A program made the position numbers and the translations under genes. A DNA stretch of 64,000 nucleotides. Origin: Halopelagius inordinatus. GTDB lineage: Archaea; Halobacteriota; Halobacteria; Halobacteriales; Haloferacaceae. Of this stretch, positions 51,138-60,096 are shown piece after piece; position 1 is the first letter of the stretch; each line of letters opens with the position of its first letter. The notes beneath the pieces are model-generated. The model saw nothing but the letters and a program-made list of their open reading frames with translations, did not search any database and was not told the DNA's origin. The stretch covers positions 780,881-844,880 of the forward strand of contig NZ_FOOQ01000002.1 of NCBI RefSeq assembly GCF_900113245.1. Direction: 5' to 3'.

Positions 51138-51764
51138 TTATCTGTCGACGCCGACGTGGATGTCGACGAAGTTGTAGGGCGCCCACGGACCGGTGTACTG
51201 GACCAACACGTCGCCGAGTTCGGCTTCGAGTTCGTCGACCGCTTCGCCGAACTCGTCTTGGTTTTCGCGTTCGACCAGATACGAGCGATTCAACAGCAGT
51301 CGGTCGCTGAACTGGCCGTTCTCGACTTCGTTTATGCTCGCGTCCGTGAGGCGTTCGGCCGCCGCTTCGACGGCGTCCTGCGAGAGGTCGGTCCCCTCTT
51401 GGGAGACGACTTTCACGCCGAGTTCGACCGTTCCTTCCACGTCGTTGAGCGCTCGCGTGAACGCCGGGCGGGTGCCCCGAAGGACGTTCTTCAGCGCCCG
51501 CGCGTCTTTGAACGCCATACCGAACTGCATCGGAACGACCGTCCGGCCGTCGCCGTGTTCCATCACCTCCCGGAGCACCTCGTCGTGGGTCTGTACGTTC
51601 TCGTCGGTCCGTTCGGGGTCGGTCGTGTCGATGTCGGAGACGATAGCCGAGATGGACTTGTGGGTGATAGTGTACACCCGGTCTGCACCTCCGACTCCGG
51701 ATAGCTCTAAATCGAGGTCCTCTGCGTCGGTTGCTCCGTAGACGTACAGGTTCTCTTCGCTCAT
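51138..51764 (-). CDS. gvpF: Gas vesicle protein GvpF
   Basis: 208 residues. L-Y-V-Y-G-A-T-D at the start, [30 protein letters not shown] and the final G-P-W-A-P-Y-N-F-V are GvpF family motifs. It is related to GvpL (same C-terminal G-P-W-x-P-Y). GvpF binds the major protein GvpA and probably keeps it from aggregating. First gene of the leftward operon, divergent from gvpA over 246 bp. Confidence 0.94.
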   Translation of the reverse strand: MSEENLYVYGATDAEDLDLELSGVGGADRVYTITHKSISAIVSDIDTTDPERTDENVQTHDEVLREVMEHGDGRTVVPMQFGMAFKDARALKNVLRGTRPAFTRALNDVEGTVELGVKVVSQEGTDLSQDAVEAAAERLTDASINEVENGQFSDRLLLNRSYLVERENQDEFGEAVDELEAELGDVLVQYTGPWAPYNFVDIHVGVDR

Positions 51765-52010
51765 GTGAATGGTCGCGCGGAACCACTGCCGTCAGCGGCG
51801 GCTATCCGCACACCAGTCTCTGAGGGGTGCGAGCGGGATAAGCGATGGTGTATATCAAACTCGATGAATGAAATATGGACGAATACGGGTTCGACTCCGG
51901 CAGTCGTTCAGGAAATAAAAACAATCACGGCACATTCCCTGTTCATCTTCACATCTCGGCCTCAAGCCTCATTACGGTGGGCGCTCGAAGATGATTTCAG
52001 GTCTATCACA
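51765..52010. promoter_or_regulatory. Divergent gvpF / gvpA control region
   Basis: 246 bp, AT-richer than the coding DNA. For gvpA, GAAATAAAAAC at 51912-51922 is the best TATA-like block, about 90 bases before the ATG, giving a leader of roughly 65 bases. For gvpF, TTTGATATAC read on the minus strand (51850-51859) is similarly about 90 bases from its ATG. The two blocks are about 60 bp apart, so factors bound between them could control both. No strong Shine-Dalgarno sequence precedes gvpA. Confidence 0.45.
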
Positions 52011-52277
52011 ATGGCACAACGAACACCGAACGCGTCAAGTCTGGCGGAAGTCCTCGACCGGGTCCTCGACAAAGGCGTCGTCATCGACGTCTGGGCTCGA
52101 ATCTCCGTCGTCGGCATCGAACTGCTCACCGTCGAGGCGCGCGTCGTCGTCGCGTCCGTCGACACCTTCCTCCACTACGCGGAGGAGATAGCGAAGATAG
52201 AGCAGGCGAGCGCATCCGGCGACATCGACGAACTCGAGGAGATAGAAGTCGAAACCGAGCCGGCGCAGACACAGTAA
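52011..52277 (+). CDS. gvpA: Major gas vesicle structural protein GvpA
   Basis: 88 residues. [24 protein letters not shown] followed by [13 protein letters not shown] is the highly conserved shell subunit that forms the ribbed wall. [10 protein letters not shown] is the C-terminal helix. The tail after it is longer and more acidic ([13 protein letters not shown]) than in the 76-residue Halobacterium protein. First gene of gvpA-N-O; gvpN starts 8 bp after its stop. The normal next gene gvpC is missing. Confidence 0.97.
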   Translation: MAQRTPNASSLAEVLDRVLDKGVVIDVWARISVVGIELLTVEARVVVASVDTFLHYAEEIAKIEQASASGDIDELEEIEVETEPAQTQ

Positions 52278-52285
52278 CCGACTGA

Positions 52286-53305
52286 ATGACCGACGGCTCC
52301 GACCACAAACGGAAGGTGCGCGGCCTCAGCGTACGGTCCGACGGCAAAGAGACGAAACGTCGCAGTCGCGAAAAGAAGGACCTCGACAAACAGCGGTCCG
52401 AAGTCGACGGCGACGACGGAAACGACGGACCCCAATCGGCCCAGAAGGTCGCCCGACGGTTCGAGCCGTTCGTCGAAACCGACGAGACCGAAGCGCTCGT
52501 AGAGCGCATCCGAAACTGGTGGGGTGCCGAGCAACCGGTCCATCTCATCGGTCCGACCGGGTGCGGCAAGACGACGATGGCCGTCCAGTCGGCCGTCGCC
52601 CGCGGACGGCCGATCGTCTGGCTCGAAGGCGACGACGCCGTGGACACGGCCGCACTCGTCGGCGAACACGCCGGTAAAGAGCAGTACGCAGAGCGCGACC
52701 AGTACGTCAGAGACGTCGTCAAAAAGAAGTCCATCGTTCGGGACCGCTGGGTCGACAACCCCCTGTCGGTCGCGGCCCGAGAGGGAGCGACCCTCATCTA
52801 CAACGAGTTCTCGCGGTCGAAACCCGCAGCGAACAACGTCCTCCTCTCGGCGTTCGAAGAGGGGATACTCGAACGCTCCACCGGGCGCGGGGCTGACCGA
52901 ACCATCGACGTCCACCCCGATTTCAGGGCGATACTCACCTCGAACTCCGTCGAGTACGCGGGCGTCCACCGGCCGCAAGACGCCTTACTCGACCGACTCG
53001 TCGGAATCCACCTCGGCTTCTACGACCGAGAGACCGAGGTCGAAATCGTCGACTCCAGAGTCGACGACTTGGACCGAGAGAACATCGAGAAGATAGTGAC
53101 TATCGTGCGCGGCCTCCGCGAGGAGATGGACGTGACCGTCGGAACGCGGGCGGCGGTGATGGCGGCGCGCGGACTGACGGCGTTCCCGCCGAGAGACGAC
53201 CTCATCGTCGATATCTGCACGGACGTCCTCGCCTCGAAGGTGTCCTCTCGCGAGGAAGTCGAGGAGCTGAGGGACCAGATTGATTCCATAGTGGGAGGAA
53301 TGTGA
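52286..53305 (+). CDS. gvpN: Gas vesicle ATPase GvpN
   Basis: 339 residues. About 55 charged residues lead into a MoxR-like AAA+ domain with Walker A GPTGCGKTT (89-97), Walker B region E-G-A-T-L-I-Y-N-E-F-S-R-S-K-P, and sensor 1 A-I-L-T-S-N. GvpN is needed for full vesicle growth in halophiles. It lies 8 bp after gvpA and 4 bp before gvpO. Confidence 0.94.
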   Translation: MTDGSDHKRKVRGLSVRSDGKETKRRSREKKDLDKQRSEVDGDDGNDGPQSAQKVARRFEPFVETDETEALVERIRNWWGAEQPVHLIGPTGCGKTTMAVQSAVARGRPIVWLEGDDAVDTAALVGEHAGKEQYAERDQYVRDVVKKKSIVRDRWVDNPLSVAAREGATLIYNEFSRSKPAANNVLLSAFEEGILERSTGRGADRTIDVHPDFRAILTSNSVEYAGVHRPQDALLDRLVGIHLGFYDRETEVEIVDSRVDDLDRENIEKIVTIVRGLREEMDVTVGTRAAVMAARGLTAFPPRDDLIVDICTDVLASKVSSREEVEELRDQIDSIVGGM

Positions 53306-53309
53306 CACT

Positions 53310-53873
53310 ATGGGCGACGACACAGAGACGAGCGACGAGACCGAGCAGTGCATCGCTCTCACCGGCGGCGGAGAGCGCTGCTCTCGGGAGGCCGAGGACG
53401 GCGATTTCTGCTATCAACACGACGAGAGCGACGAAACCGTGGACGGGTCGGCGGCCGCCGACGGCGGTTCCGGCACCGAAAGCGAGAGTCGAGACAGCGA
53501 GAACGACGAGGAGTCGGACGTGGACAAAGTAAACGAACTGGAAGACGCCGCCGGTGGAATCGAACCTGACGACGAAGCGGAGGACGACGAATCCGAGGGA
53601 AGCGACGACGAGTCCGTCGACATCCTCGAAGTCCGGAAACTGGTCGAGACGACCGCCTCGGACCTCATCGGTCGGGAGTTAGACGGTATCTCCGAGATCA
53701 GAGCCGAGGAGGACGGCTGGTTGGTCGTCGTCGACCTGATAGAACGTCCGGCGGTGCCCGACTCACAGGACATCCTCGGGAGCTACGAGATAGAACTCGG
53801 AACCGGCGGCGCTATCCACGGCTACCGCCGCATCAACCGCTATCGACGAAGCGACACGGCCGATGTCGAGTGA
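53310..53873 (+). CDS. gvpO: Gas vesicle protein GvpO with an N-terminal Cys3His motif
   Basis: 187 residues. The C-terminal 90 are the GvpO domain: E-V-R-K-L-V-E-T-T-A-S-D-L-I-G-R-E-L-D-G-I and W-L-V-V-V-D-L-I-E-R-P-A-V-P-D. The N-terminus has Cys14, Cys24, Cys34 and His37 (C-x9-C-x9-C-x2-H), with G-G-G-E-R-C-S-R-E-A and F-C-Y-Q-H, which looks like a small zinc-binding unit of the DUF5763 kind. An acidic linker (about 40-95) joins the parts. GvpO is an accessory protein. The zinc unit may bind DNA, RNA or protein, which is inference. Confidence 0.91.
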   Translation: MGDDTETSDETEQCIALTGGGERCSREAEDGDFCYQHDESDETVDGSAAADGGSGTESESRDSENDEESDVDKVNELEDAAGGIEPDDEAEDDESEGSDDESVDILEVRKLVETTASDLIGRELDGISEIRAEEDGWLVVVDLIERPAVPDSQDILGSYEIELGTGGAIHGYRRINRYRRSDTADVE

Positions 53874-53984
53874 GAGCGTTCCCGTCGGAACCGACCGTTT
53901 TCTGACCGACAGCGCGGGTCCGTGGTCTCCGCGTTCCGAACGGTAATCCCCTGAAGTTTTCCCCTCCCCCGCCAACTCTCAGAC

Positions 53985-55385
53985 GTGCGTCTCGTACAGG
54001 TCATGGTTCCGACGGGAAAGCGCGAAGCCGTCGTTGGCGTCCTCGACGAGGAGGGCATCGACTACGCCCTCTCGGCGGAGTCGAGCAACCGTCAGTACGC
54101 CGCAATCGTCACGTTTCCCATCCCGAAGGCGGCGGTCGAACACATCATGAACCGCCTCCGAGACGTGGGTATCGAACGGGACTCGTACATCGTGGTCCTG
54201 TCCGCCGAGACGGTCGTCTCCCGGCGGTTCGACGAGCTCGAACAGGAGTGGGAAGACGAGAACCCGGACGGCGAGAACCGAATCGCCCGAGAGGAACTCA
54301 TCGCCCGCGCCGAGGAGATGGCCCCCGAGACGACGACGTTCGTCGTGATGACCGTCATCAGCGCCCTCGTGGCCACCGCGGGCGTGCTCCTCGACTCGCC
54401 CGCCGTCGTCGTCGGGTCGATGGTCATCGCCCCACTCGTGGGGCCGGCGATGACGACGAGCGTCGGCACCATAATCGACGACCGAGAGATGTTCCTCCGC
54501 GGAGCGAAGTTGCAGGTGTCCGGCGTCCTCCTCGGCATCGTAAGCGCCGCCGTCTTCGCGGTGATACTCCGGACGACGAGCATCGTCCCCCTCAGCGGAC
54601 CGGAGGTGTTCTCCATCGGCGAGGTGGAGTCGCGCCTCTCGCCGGACGTCCTGTCTCTCGTCATCGCCCTCGGCGCGGGGGCCGCCGGTGCGTTTTCTCT
54701 CGCCTCGGGCGTCTCCACCGCTCTCGTCGGCGTCATGATAGCCGCGGCGTTGGTGCCGCCGATGGCTGTGGTCGGTATCGGCTTCGCGTGGGGGTCACCC
54801 ATGGCGGTGCTCGGATCGGCCGTTCTCGTCCTCGTGAACGTCCTCTCGATCAACGCCGTCGCACTCATCGTGCTGTGGCGGATGGGATACCGACCGAAAC
54901 TGTGGGTCCAACAGAACGAGGCGCGGTCGATAATGATGACGCGCGTCACCACGTTCGCCGTGATTCTGCTCATCCTCACGTCCGTCCTCGGCGTCGCCAC
55001 GTACGGGTCGGTTCGGAGCGCGGCGTTCGAAGAGGACGCGCGGGCCGCGATCGACAAAGCGCTTCCGCCGGACGCGTCGCTGGTCTCGATGGACGTCGGA
55101 TACCGGAGTTTCCCGCTTTTAACCCCGGAACGGATCACGGTTACCGTCGGCTATCCGCCGGGCGAACCGCCGCCGCGCGTCGGCGACGAAATCGAGCGCC
55201 GACTCAACGAACAGGCGCCGGAGACGATCGACCCGTGGAGAGAGGGAGGCGTCCAAGTCGAACTTCGGTACATCGCCATCGAACGACCGGGCGGTGCGGC
55301 GGACTCGACGGCCGAGGACGACCCCGAACGCCCCGCGGTGGCCGCGAGGGGAGTCGGACCGACCCCGCGTTCGCCCGCGGTCTGA
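53985..55385 (+). CDS. DUF389 family membrane protein (TIGR00341 type)
   Basis: 466 residues from the GTG at 53985. An N-terminal ferredoxin-like domain (1-80) starts R-L-V-Q-V-M-V-P-T-G-K. Then come about five to seven membrane segments with V-M-T-V-I-S-A-L-V-A-T-A-G, S-P-A-V-V-V-G-S-M-V-I-A-P-L-V-G-P and A-L-V-P-P-M-A-V-V-G. The P-L-x-G-P motif is the family signature. The C-terminal 130 residues are soluble. Its function is not established. It stands 111 bp after gvpO, outside the gas-vesicle cluster. Confidence 0.92.
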   Translation: MRLVQVMVPTGKREAVVGVLDEEGIDYALSAESSNRQYAAIVTFPIPKAAVEHIMNRLRDVGIERDSYIVVLSAETVVSRRFDELEQEWEDENPDGENRIAREELIARAEEMAPETTTFVVMTVISALVATAGVLLDSPAVVVGSMVIAPLVGPAMTTSVGTIIDDREMFLRGAKLQVSGVLLGIVSAAVFAVILRTTSIVPLSGPEVFSIGEVESRLSPDVLSLVIALGAGAAGAFSLASGVSTALVGVMIAAALVPPMAVVGIGFAWGSPMAVLGSAVLVLVNVLSINAVALIVLWRMGYRPKLWVQQNEARSIMMTRVTTFAVILLILTSVLGVATYGSVRSAAFEEDARAAIDKALPPDASLVSMDVGYRSFPLLTPERITVTVGYPPGEPPPRVGDEIERRLNEQAPETIDPWREGGVQVELRYIAIERPGGAADSTAEDDPERPAVAARGVGPTPRSPAV

Positions 55386-55447
55386 GTGACTGAAAGAGGT
55401 CTTTGTCTCTACGGCGGGTTGAATAGCTGAGCCGTCGATATACGTTC

Positions 55448-56176
55448 ATGCGACAACGAGCGTACGTAGTTCCGATTGCACTGGCCGCCCTCGTCCTGTT
55501 ATCCGGGTGTCTCGCACCTCTGCAGGCGGGCGGCGGAAGCGACGCCGGGGCGAGTGACCCCGCGACCATCTCCGCCACCGGGTCCGGGGAAGTGACCGCG
55601 GAAGCCGATCTAGCGGTCGTCTCCGTCTCGGTGACCGCCACCGCCGACTCGGCCGACGCCGCCCGCCAGCAGGTCGCGACCGACGCAGAACAGATGCGAC
55701 AGGCCCTCCGTGACGCCGGCATCGCGGACGACGCCGTCGAGACGGTTGCCTACCGCGTCAACCCCGAGTACGACCACTCCGGAGATAGCCGCGATATCGT
55801 CGGCTACCGCGCGGTCCACACCTACAGCGTCGAAGTCGAACCCGACCGCGCGGGCGAAGTCGTGGACGTCGCCGTCGGCAACGGTGCGGACCAGATCGAC
55901 AACGTCGCCTTCACCCTCACCGACCAAACGCGCGCCGAACTCAGAGAACGGGCGATAGAGAACGCCGTCGACGCCGCCCGCACGGACGCCGAGACGGTTG
56001 CGTCCGCGTCCAATCTCACCCTCGGCGACGTTCGGTCCGCCTCGACCGACGGCGGCGTCCAGCCGATGTACTACGAACGCGCCGCCCTCGAAGACACCGC
56101 CGGCGGCGGCACCTCCTTCGAACCCGGCCCGGTGACGGTGACCGCGACGGTCAGCGTCACGTACGAAGCCGAGTAA
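55448..56176 (+). CDS. SIMPL-domain (DUF541) lipoprotein
   Basis: 242 residues. A signal peptide ends in the lipobox L-L-S-G-C with Cys21. The SIMPL domain starts I-S-A-T-G-S-G-E-V-T-A-E-A-D-L-A and has Y-R-V-N-P-E-Y and Y-R-A-V-H-T-Y-S-V-E-V, the family pattern. It is an exported, membrane-tethered protein of unknown substrate; bacterial relatives act under oxidative or envelope stress. It follows the DUF389 gene by 62 bp. Confidence 0.9.
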   Translation: MRQRAYVVPIALAALVLLSGCLAPLQAGGGSDAGASDPATISATGSGEVTAEADLAVVSVSVTATADSADAARQQVATDAEQMRQALRDAGIADDAVETVAYRVNPEYDHSGDSRDIVGYRAVHTYSVEVEPDRAGEVVDVAVGNGADQIDNVAFTLTDQTRAELRERAIENAVDAARTDAETVASASNLTLGDVRSASTDGGVQPMYYERAALEDTAGGGTSFEPGPVTVTATVSVTYEAE

Positions 56177-56376
56177 TCGGAGAACTCCCGGTCCGGCACT
56201 CGCCCGACCGAAACCCCGCAAAACCCATCTTTCCGGTCGTCTCGAAAACGTCGGTCTGTGCCTCCGTTTCAGCGGCCGTCCTAAACACAGCACGCCAGTC
56301 AGTCGTGCGAATTACCGTGTCTTCACTGGGGGTAGTGAGACGGGTTCGGTGGTCGCCAGTTCGAAGTCTCTGGGCG

Positions 56377-56589
56377 TCAGTTCGAGTCGTGCTCTACGTA
56401 GAGACGGGTGAGTCCGCACTCGGGGCAAACGTGTGCGGTCGGTGTGAGTTTCTCTTTCGCGCCGAGTCCGCCGAGTATGCCCTGTTTCGGTTCGTTCGTC
56501 TCGACGTGGAGCGTGAACCCTTCAGCCGTCCGTATTTCGAGCGCTTCTAGTTCGACTCCACAGTCGGGACACCGTTTCTGTGAGTACAT
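56377..56589 (-). CDS. Small zinc-ribbon protein
   Basis: 70 residues with C-P-D-C-G-V-E-L near the start and C-P-E-C-G-L-T-R-L near the end, forming a single zinc ribbon around a short beta segment. The middle L-G-G-L-G-A-K-E-K-L is a probable loop. The start M-Y-S-Q-K-R-C is reasonable. The function is unknown. It lies in a region of weak coding on both sides (200 bp and 121 bp empty). Confidence 0.7.
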   Translation of the reverse strand: MYSQKRCPDCGVELEALEIRTAEGFTLHVETNEPKQGILGGLGAKEKLTPTAHVCPECGLTRLYVEHDSN

Positions 56590-56710
56590 CAGTACGGTGA
56601 CAGTCGGGGGTGAGTCATAGGGTTACTGCCGAGCCGACTCGGCCGTATCGACCACGAGGCGGTCAAAACACGTCGCTCGGTGGAATCTCAGCGGATACGT
56701 CCGTCCGACC

Positions 56711-57679
56711 TCACTCCTTTCGCGACGGCGGGATGTCGGGTTCGTATCCGACCGCGTCCACCGCGGCGTCTAACACTTCGTCGACGCCCTCGTGATTCGT
56801 GACGCTCATGTACAGGTCGGCCTCCACGTCCGTCGAGCGGTCGCTCTTGTTGCAGACGGTCAGCACGGGGACGGAGCCGAACCGGTCTTCGACGGCGTCG
56901 CGGAGTTCCAACTGTACGTCGAGGGGGTAGCCGCAGGCCCCACTCGCGTCGACGACGAAGATGACGGCGTCCGCGAGATGTTGAAGCGCGCTCGCGGCCT
57001 GCCGTTCGATGTCGTTTCGCTCTTCTTCGGGCCTGTCGAGGAGTCCCGGCGTGTCGATTATCTGGTAGCGAACTCTGTCGCGTTCGAAGTGTCCGATCTG
57101 GACGCCGCGCGTCGTGAAGGGGTAGCGCGCGATTTCGTTCGAGGCGCGGGTGACGGTGTTGACGAACGACGACTTGCCGACGTTCGGGTAGCCCGCGACG
57201 ACGATAGCCGGTTCGTCGGTTCGGATGTCGGGTAGGTCCCGCAGGTCGTCGCGTGCCTGACCGATGAGAAGCAGGTCGTCGGCCACTTCCTCGACGATGT
57301 CGGCCATCCGGGCGAACGCCTGCTTTCGGTGCTTCCGCGCCTTGTCGGGGTCGGTCTTCCGGAGTTTCGGCTGGTACTCGCTTCGAATCTCCGAAATCTG
57401 CCGGCTCGCCCACGTCACTTCCGACAGCGCCTGTCGGAGTTCGTCCACGTCGACGATGGCGTCGGCGAGTTCGTAGTAGAAGGGGTCGACGGTGCCGAAA
57501 TCGGGCCACTCGGTGACGACGTTCTCTAAGTTGTCCGAGAGGATGGAGGAGGCCGTCTGGAGCATCGACTGCTGGGCCTCTAACCCGGACTTGGAGCGAC
57601 CGGAACGCGCCGCGCGAGAGAACGCCTTGTCGATAAGTTCCTCCGACCGCGGCGTCGTCGGTAGGGACTCGAAAATCAT
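56711..57679 (-). CDS. Nog1-type GTPase
   Basis: 322 residues. An N-terminal helical domain (1-150) with D-P-F-Y-Y-E-L-A is followed by a GTPase domain: G1 GYPNVGKSS (163-171), G2/G3 in T-T-R-G-V-Q-I and D-T-P-G-L-L-D-R-P, and G4 in N-K-S-D. This layout is that of eukaryotic Nog1 and its archaeal relatives, which act in 50S/60S ribosome assembly. A minus-strand CTTTTACCC (57703-57711) lies about 24-32 bases before the ATG. The eukaryotic C-terminal extension is absent, as in archaea. Confidence 0.92.
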   Translation of the reverse strand: MIFESLPTTPRSEELIDKAFSRAARSGRSKSGLEAQQSMLQTASSILSDNLENVVTEWPDFGTVDPFYYELADAIVDVDELRQALSEVTWASRQISEIRSEYQPKLRKTDPDKARKHRKQAFARMADIVEEVADDLLLIGQARDDLRDLPDIRTDEPAIVVAGYPNVGKSSFVNTVTRASNEIARYPFTTRGVQIGHFERDRVRYQIIDTPGLLDRPEEERNDIERQAASALQHLADAVIFVVDASGACGYPLDVQLELRDAVEDRFGSVPVLTVCNKSDRSTDVEADLYMSVTNHEGVDEVLDAAVDAVGYEPDIPPSRKE

Positions 57680-57757
57680 GTTGCACCGTCTACTCGGCCG
57701 AAGGGTAAAAGAGCGTCCTTTGGCGGCCCGGCCCGAGACGGCGTCTCACGGCCGCGT

Positions 57758-58555
57758 TCACCACGGCGGCCGTTCGCTCACCGCCAGTCGGACCCGGTAC
57801 GGGAAGTCGCCGCCGTCGCGGCCTCCGTCTCCGTCGCGACTCTCCGCTCTGTCGTCGCGGCGTGAGACGCTCACGTCCCCCGCGAGGATCCACGTCCCCG
57901 CCCCGCCGCGTCCGAGTTCGTACACCGTGCCGACGGTTTCGCCCGGACTCACCGCGATTTCGGTTCCGAGACCGGTGACCGAGAGAACGCGGCGGCCGAC
58001 CGTGCTCACGCCGCGGGCGTCGCGGTACTCGTCGCTCCAAAGCGTCGTTTCGGTCTCTCGGTCGTCGGCCCGGTGCGCGCCGACGACGCCGAACGGCATC
58101 GGCGGCCCCTCGGAGACGCGAACCGTCTCCGCGCCGTCGTTGCGGAGGGAAAGCGAGAACGCGGCGGGGTCGAACGGCGCGCGGGCGGACTCGCGGACGG
58201 TGGCCTCGACCGAAAGGGGAACGTCGCGCACGTCGCTGACGTACGTCGTGTAGTACCGGCCGTCCGCGCGGAGGAGTTCCGCCTCGCGCAGGCGTTCGAC
58301 GGCGGAGTCGGGCAGGTCGTTCGCGCCGAAGACGCCCGGTACCGCGGCGGCCGCCCGGAGAGTCGGGCGGACCGGCGCGGAGAACGCCGAGAGTTCGACG
58401 CTCTCTCCGCGTTGGTCCGTCCCCAGGTCGTTGAACCGGAGTCCGTAGTCGAACCGTTCGGCTCTCGCGGCGAGTTCGTACCGCCGAGAGCGGTAGACGA
58501 CGCCCGCACCGACCGACAGACCCGCGGCCGCGACGAGGAATCGGCGGCGATTCAC
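57758..58555 (-). CDS. Secreted or membrane-linked protein of unknown function
   Basis: 265 residues. The N-terminus M-N-R-R-R-F-L-V-A-A-A-G-L-S-V is a twin-arginine-like signal without a lipobox cysteine. The body is beta-rich, with F-N-D-L-G-T-D-Q-R-G-E-S-V-E-L and a late segment V-Y-E-L-G-R-G-G-A-G-T-W-I-L-A-G-D-V that looks like an exported beta-sandwich. A Ser/Arg/Asp-rich loop is near residue 235. The minus-strand GCGTTTTCC at 58578-58586 is 23-31 bases upstream. No family was recognised. Confidence 0.7.
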   Translation of the reverse strand: MNRRRFLVAAAGLSVGAGVVYRSRRYELAARAERFDYGLRFNDLGTDQRGESVELSAFSAPVRPTLRAAAAVPGVFGANDLPDSAVERLREAELLRADGRYYTTYVSDVRDVPLSVEATVRESARAPFDPAAFSLSLRNDGAETVRVSEGPPMPFGVVGAHRADDRETETTLWSDEYRDARGVSTVGRRVLSVTGLGTEIAVSPGETVGTVYELGRGGAGTWILAGDVSVSRRDDRAESRDGDGGRDGGDFPYRVRLAVSERPPW

Positions 58556-58621
58556 GGAGACGGGTCCGCCTTCCGACAGGAAAACGCTTCCGGGGTCCGA
58601 GACGAACTGACCGCCACGACG

Positions 58622-58626
58622 CTTTT
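58622..58626 (+). promoter_or_regulatory. TATA-like element of a small membrane gene
   Basis: CTTTT lies 26-30 bases before the ATG at 58652 and fixes that start. Confidence 0.4.
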
Positions 58627-58651
58627 GCTCGCGAAGACGCTACGCTCGACT

Positions 58652-59020
58652 ATGGCAATAGATTGGCGCGCGGTAGCCGTCGGCTTCGTCGTCATCGTCG
58701 TCGTCGGAGCCGTCGGTCTGAGTCTGCCGGTCGTGGGACAGATAGGCGCGGGACTGCTCGGCGGGTTCGCCGCGGGCTACCTCGCGGGCGGGAGCGTCGG
58801 GCACGGCGCGTGGAACGGACTCGTCGCCGGGTCGGTCGCGGGCATCATCCTCACGGTCGGACTCGCCCTGTTGGGCAGTCTCGTCGGCCTCGCGGGCGGC
58901 CCGGTCGGGTCGATACTCGGCGGCGCGGGCGTCTTCGTCGTCGGACTGTTCGTGACGCTGCTTTTCGCCGTCGACAGCGCACTCGCGGGCGCAGTCGGGT
59001 CGTGGGCGAAGGGCGTCTGA
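58652..59020 (+). CDS. DUF5518-like membrane protein
   Basis: 122 residues with about four membrane segments and many Gly residues: G-A-G-L-L-G-G-F-A-A-G-Y-L-A-G-G, then A-W-N-G-L-V-A-G. It resembles DUF5518 from memory, a common haloarchaeal membrane family of unknown role. The CTTTT element 26-30 bases upstream fits the ATG at 58652. Its stop abuts the Tsr3 stop (59021) on the other strand with no gap. Confidence 0.8.
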   Translation: MAIDWRAVAVGFVVIVVVGAVGLSLPVVGQIGAGLLGGFAAGYLAGGSVGHGAWNGLVAGSVAGIILTVGLALLGSLVGLAGGPVGSILGGAGVFVVGLFVTLLFAVDSALAGAVGSWAKGV

Positions 59021-59566
59021 CTACCCCTCGCCGCGCTCTAAATACTCGCGCTGAATTTCGACGACGTCGGTCGAGTCCTCGCAGTCGGCGTAGCGCCGCA
59101 AGGGTTCCTCGTTGAGTTCGAGGAAGGTGTGGCCCCACGTGAACTTCGAGAGAAGCGCCTCCGCGCGGTCGTTTCGGCCGAAGATGCAAAGCGCCGCGGC
59201 CAACGCCTCGACGGTGGTCAGTTCCATCGGCCGCCCGAAGTTGACGGGGTTCGCGGCGACGAGATACGGGAGGGCGCGGTGGTCGCCAGGAAGCGAAAAC
59301 ATCGCTTCGCCGGCCGACTCCCACGAGCAGTCGAGAGCGACCAGATTCGACGCGTCGCGGTCGGCCGGAGAGAGTGCGCGTTCGGCGTGGGGGTTCAACA
59401 CGACGCCGTACGGCGTCGCGCGGTCCGACCGATGGAGGTCCGCGAGGCCGAACTTCGCGAGTTTTCGCGCGGTGCACTTCTTCGGGTCGTCGTCGCCCTC
59501 GTAGCGGACGTGGATGTCGTACTCCCGGCCGCCTCGCCTTCCGTCGGCGTCTCTGTCCGCGGTCAC
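59021..59566 (-). CDS. tsr3: rRNA aminocarboxypropyltransferase Tsr3 (DUF367)
   Basis: 181 residues from the GTG at 59566. The DUF367/Tsr3 motifs are visible: [35 protein letters not shown] and [11 protein letters not shown]. The enzyme moves the aminocarboxypropyl group of SAM to a small-subunit rRNA base late in ribosome assembly. The open frame extends upstream, but a minus-strand CTTTTGTCGG (59588-59597) 22-31 bases upstream supports the GTG start. Confidence 0.9.
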   Translation of the reverse strand: MTADRDADGRRGGREYDIHVRYEGDDDPKKCTARKLAKFGLADLHRSDRATPYGVVLNPHAERALSPADRDASNLVALDCSWESAGEAMFSLPGDHRALPYLVAANPVNFGRPMELTTVEALAAALCIFGRNDRAEALLSKFTWGHTFLELNEEPLRRYADCEDSTDVVEIQREYLERGEG

Positions 59567-59652
59567 GTCCTGTCGCAGGCGACGCGCCGACAAAAGGGGT
59601 TCGTCGTGCCGCGGGCGACAGAGGCATGCGTCTCCTCGGAGAGGAAGTGGGT

Positions 59653-60087
59653 ATGGAACCGACGGACGCCGACGAGACGCAGAGCACTTCGTCCGCCGGC
59701 CGGAACGCGGACCGTTCTGGTGACGACGACGGAAGCGGCGCGGACGGAACCGAACGAGACGAAGGGGCGGTCGCACGCGACTACTACGAGGCCATCGACG
59801 CGGGCGACTACGACCGCCTCGCGTCGCTTCTGACCCCCCGGTTCGTCCAGCACCGGCCGGACCGGACGTTCGAGGGGCGAGAGGCGTTCGTCGCGTTCAT
59901 GCGCGAGGACCGCCCCGAGACGGAGACGAGACACGACGTGGTCGAAGCGTACCGCGCCGCGAACGGCGACGGGCGGGCGGTCCACGGGCGACTGGTCGGC
60001 GCGGACGGCGAAGTGCGCTTCGAGTTCGTCGACGTGTTCGCGTTCGACGGCGGGCGAATCCGTCAGATAGAGACGTTCACGCGGTGA
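59653..60087 (+). CDS. NTF2/SnoaL-like protein
   Basis: 144 residues from the ATG at 59653; an ATG at 59626 would add nine. A Ser/Asp-rich start of about 35 residues precedes an NTF2-like alpha+beta cone: [19 protein letters not shown], then [11 protein letters not shown] and [15 protein letters not shown]. Such SnoaL-type domains bind small hydrophobic ligands; the ligand is unknown. It is divergent from tsr3, 86 bp apart. Confidence 0.85.
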   Translation: MEPTDADETQSTSSAGRNADRSGDDDGSGADGTERDEGAVARDYYEAIDAGDYDRLASLLTPRFVQHRPDRTFEGREAFVAFMREDRPETETRHDVVEAYRAANGDGRAVHGRLVGADGEVRFEFVDVFAFDGGRIRQIETFTR

Positions 60088-60096
60088 CAGAGAGCG

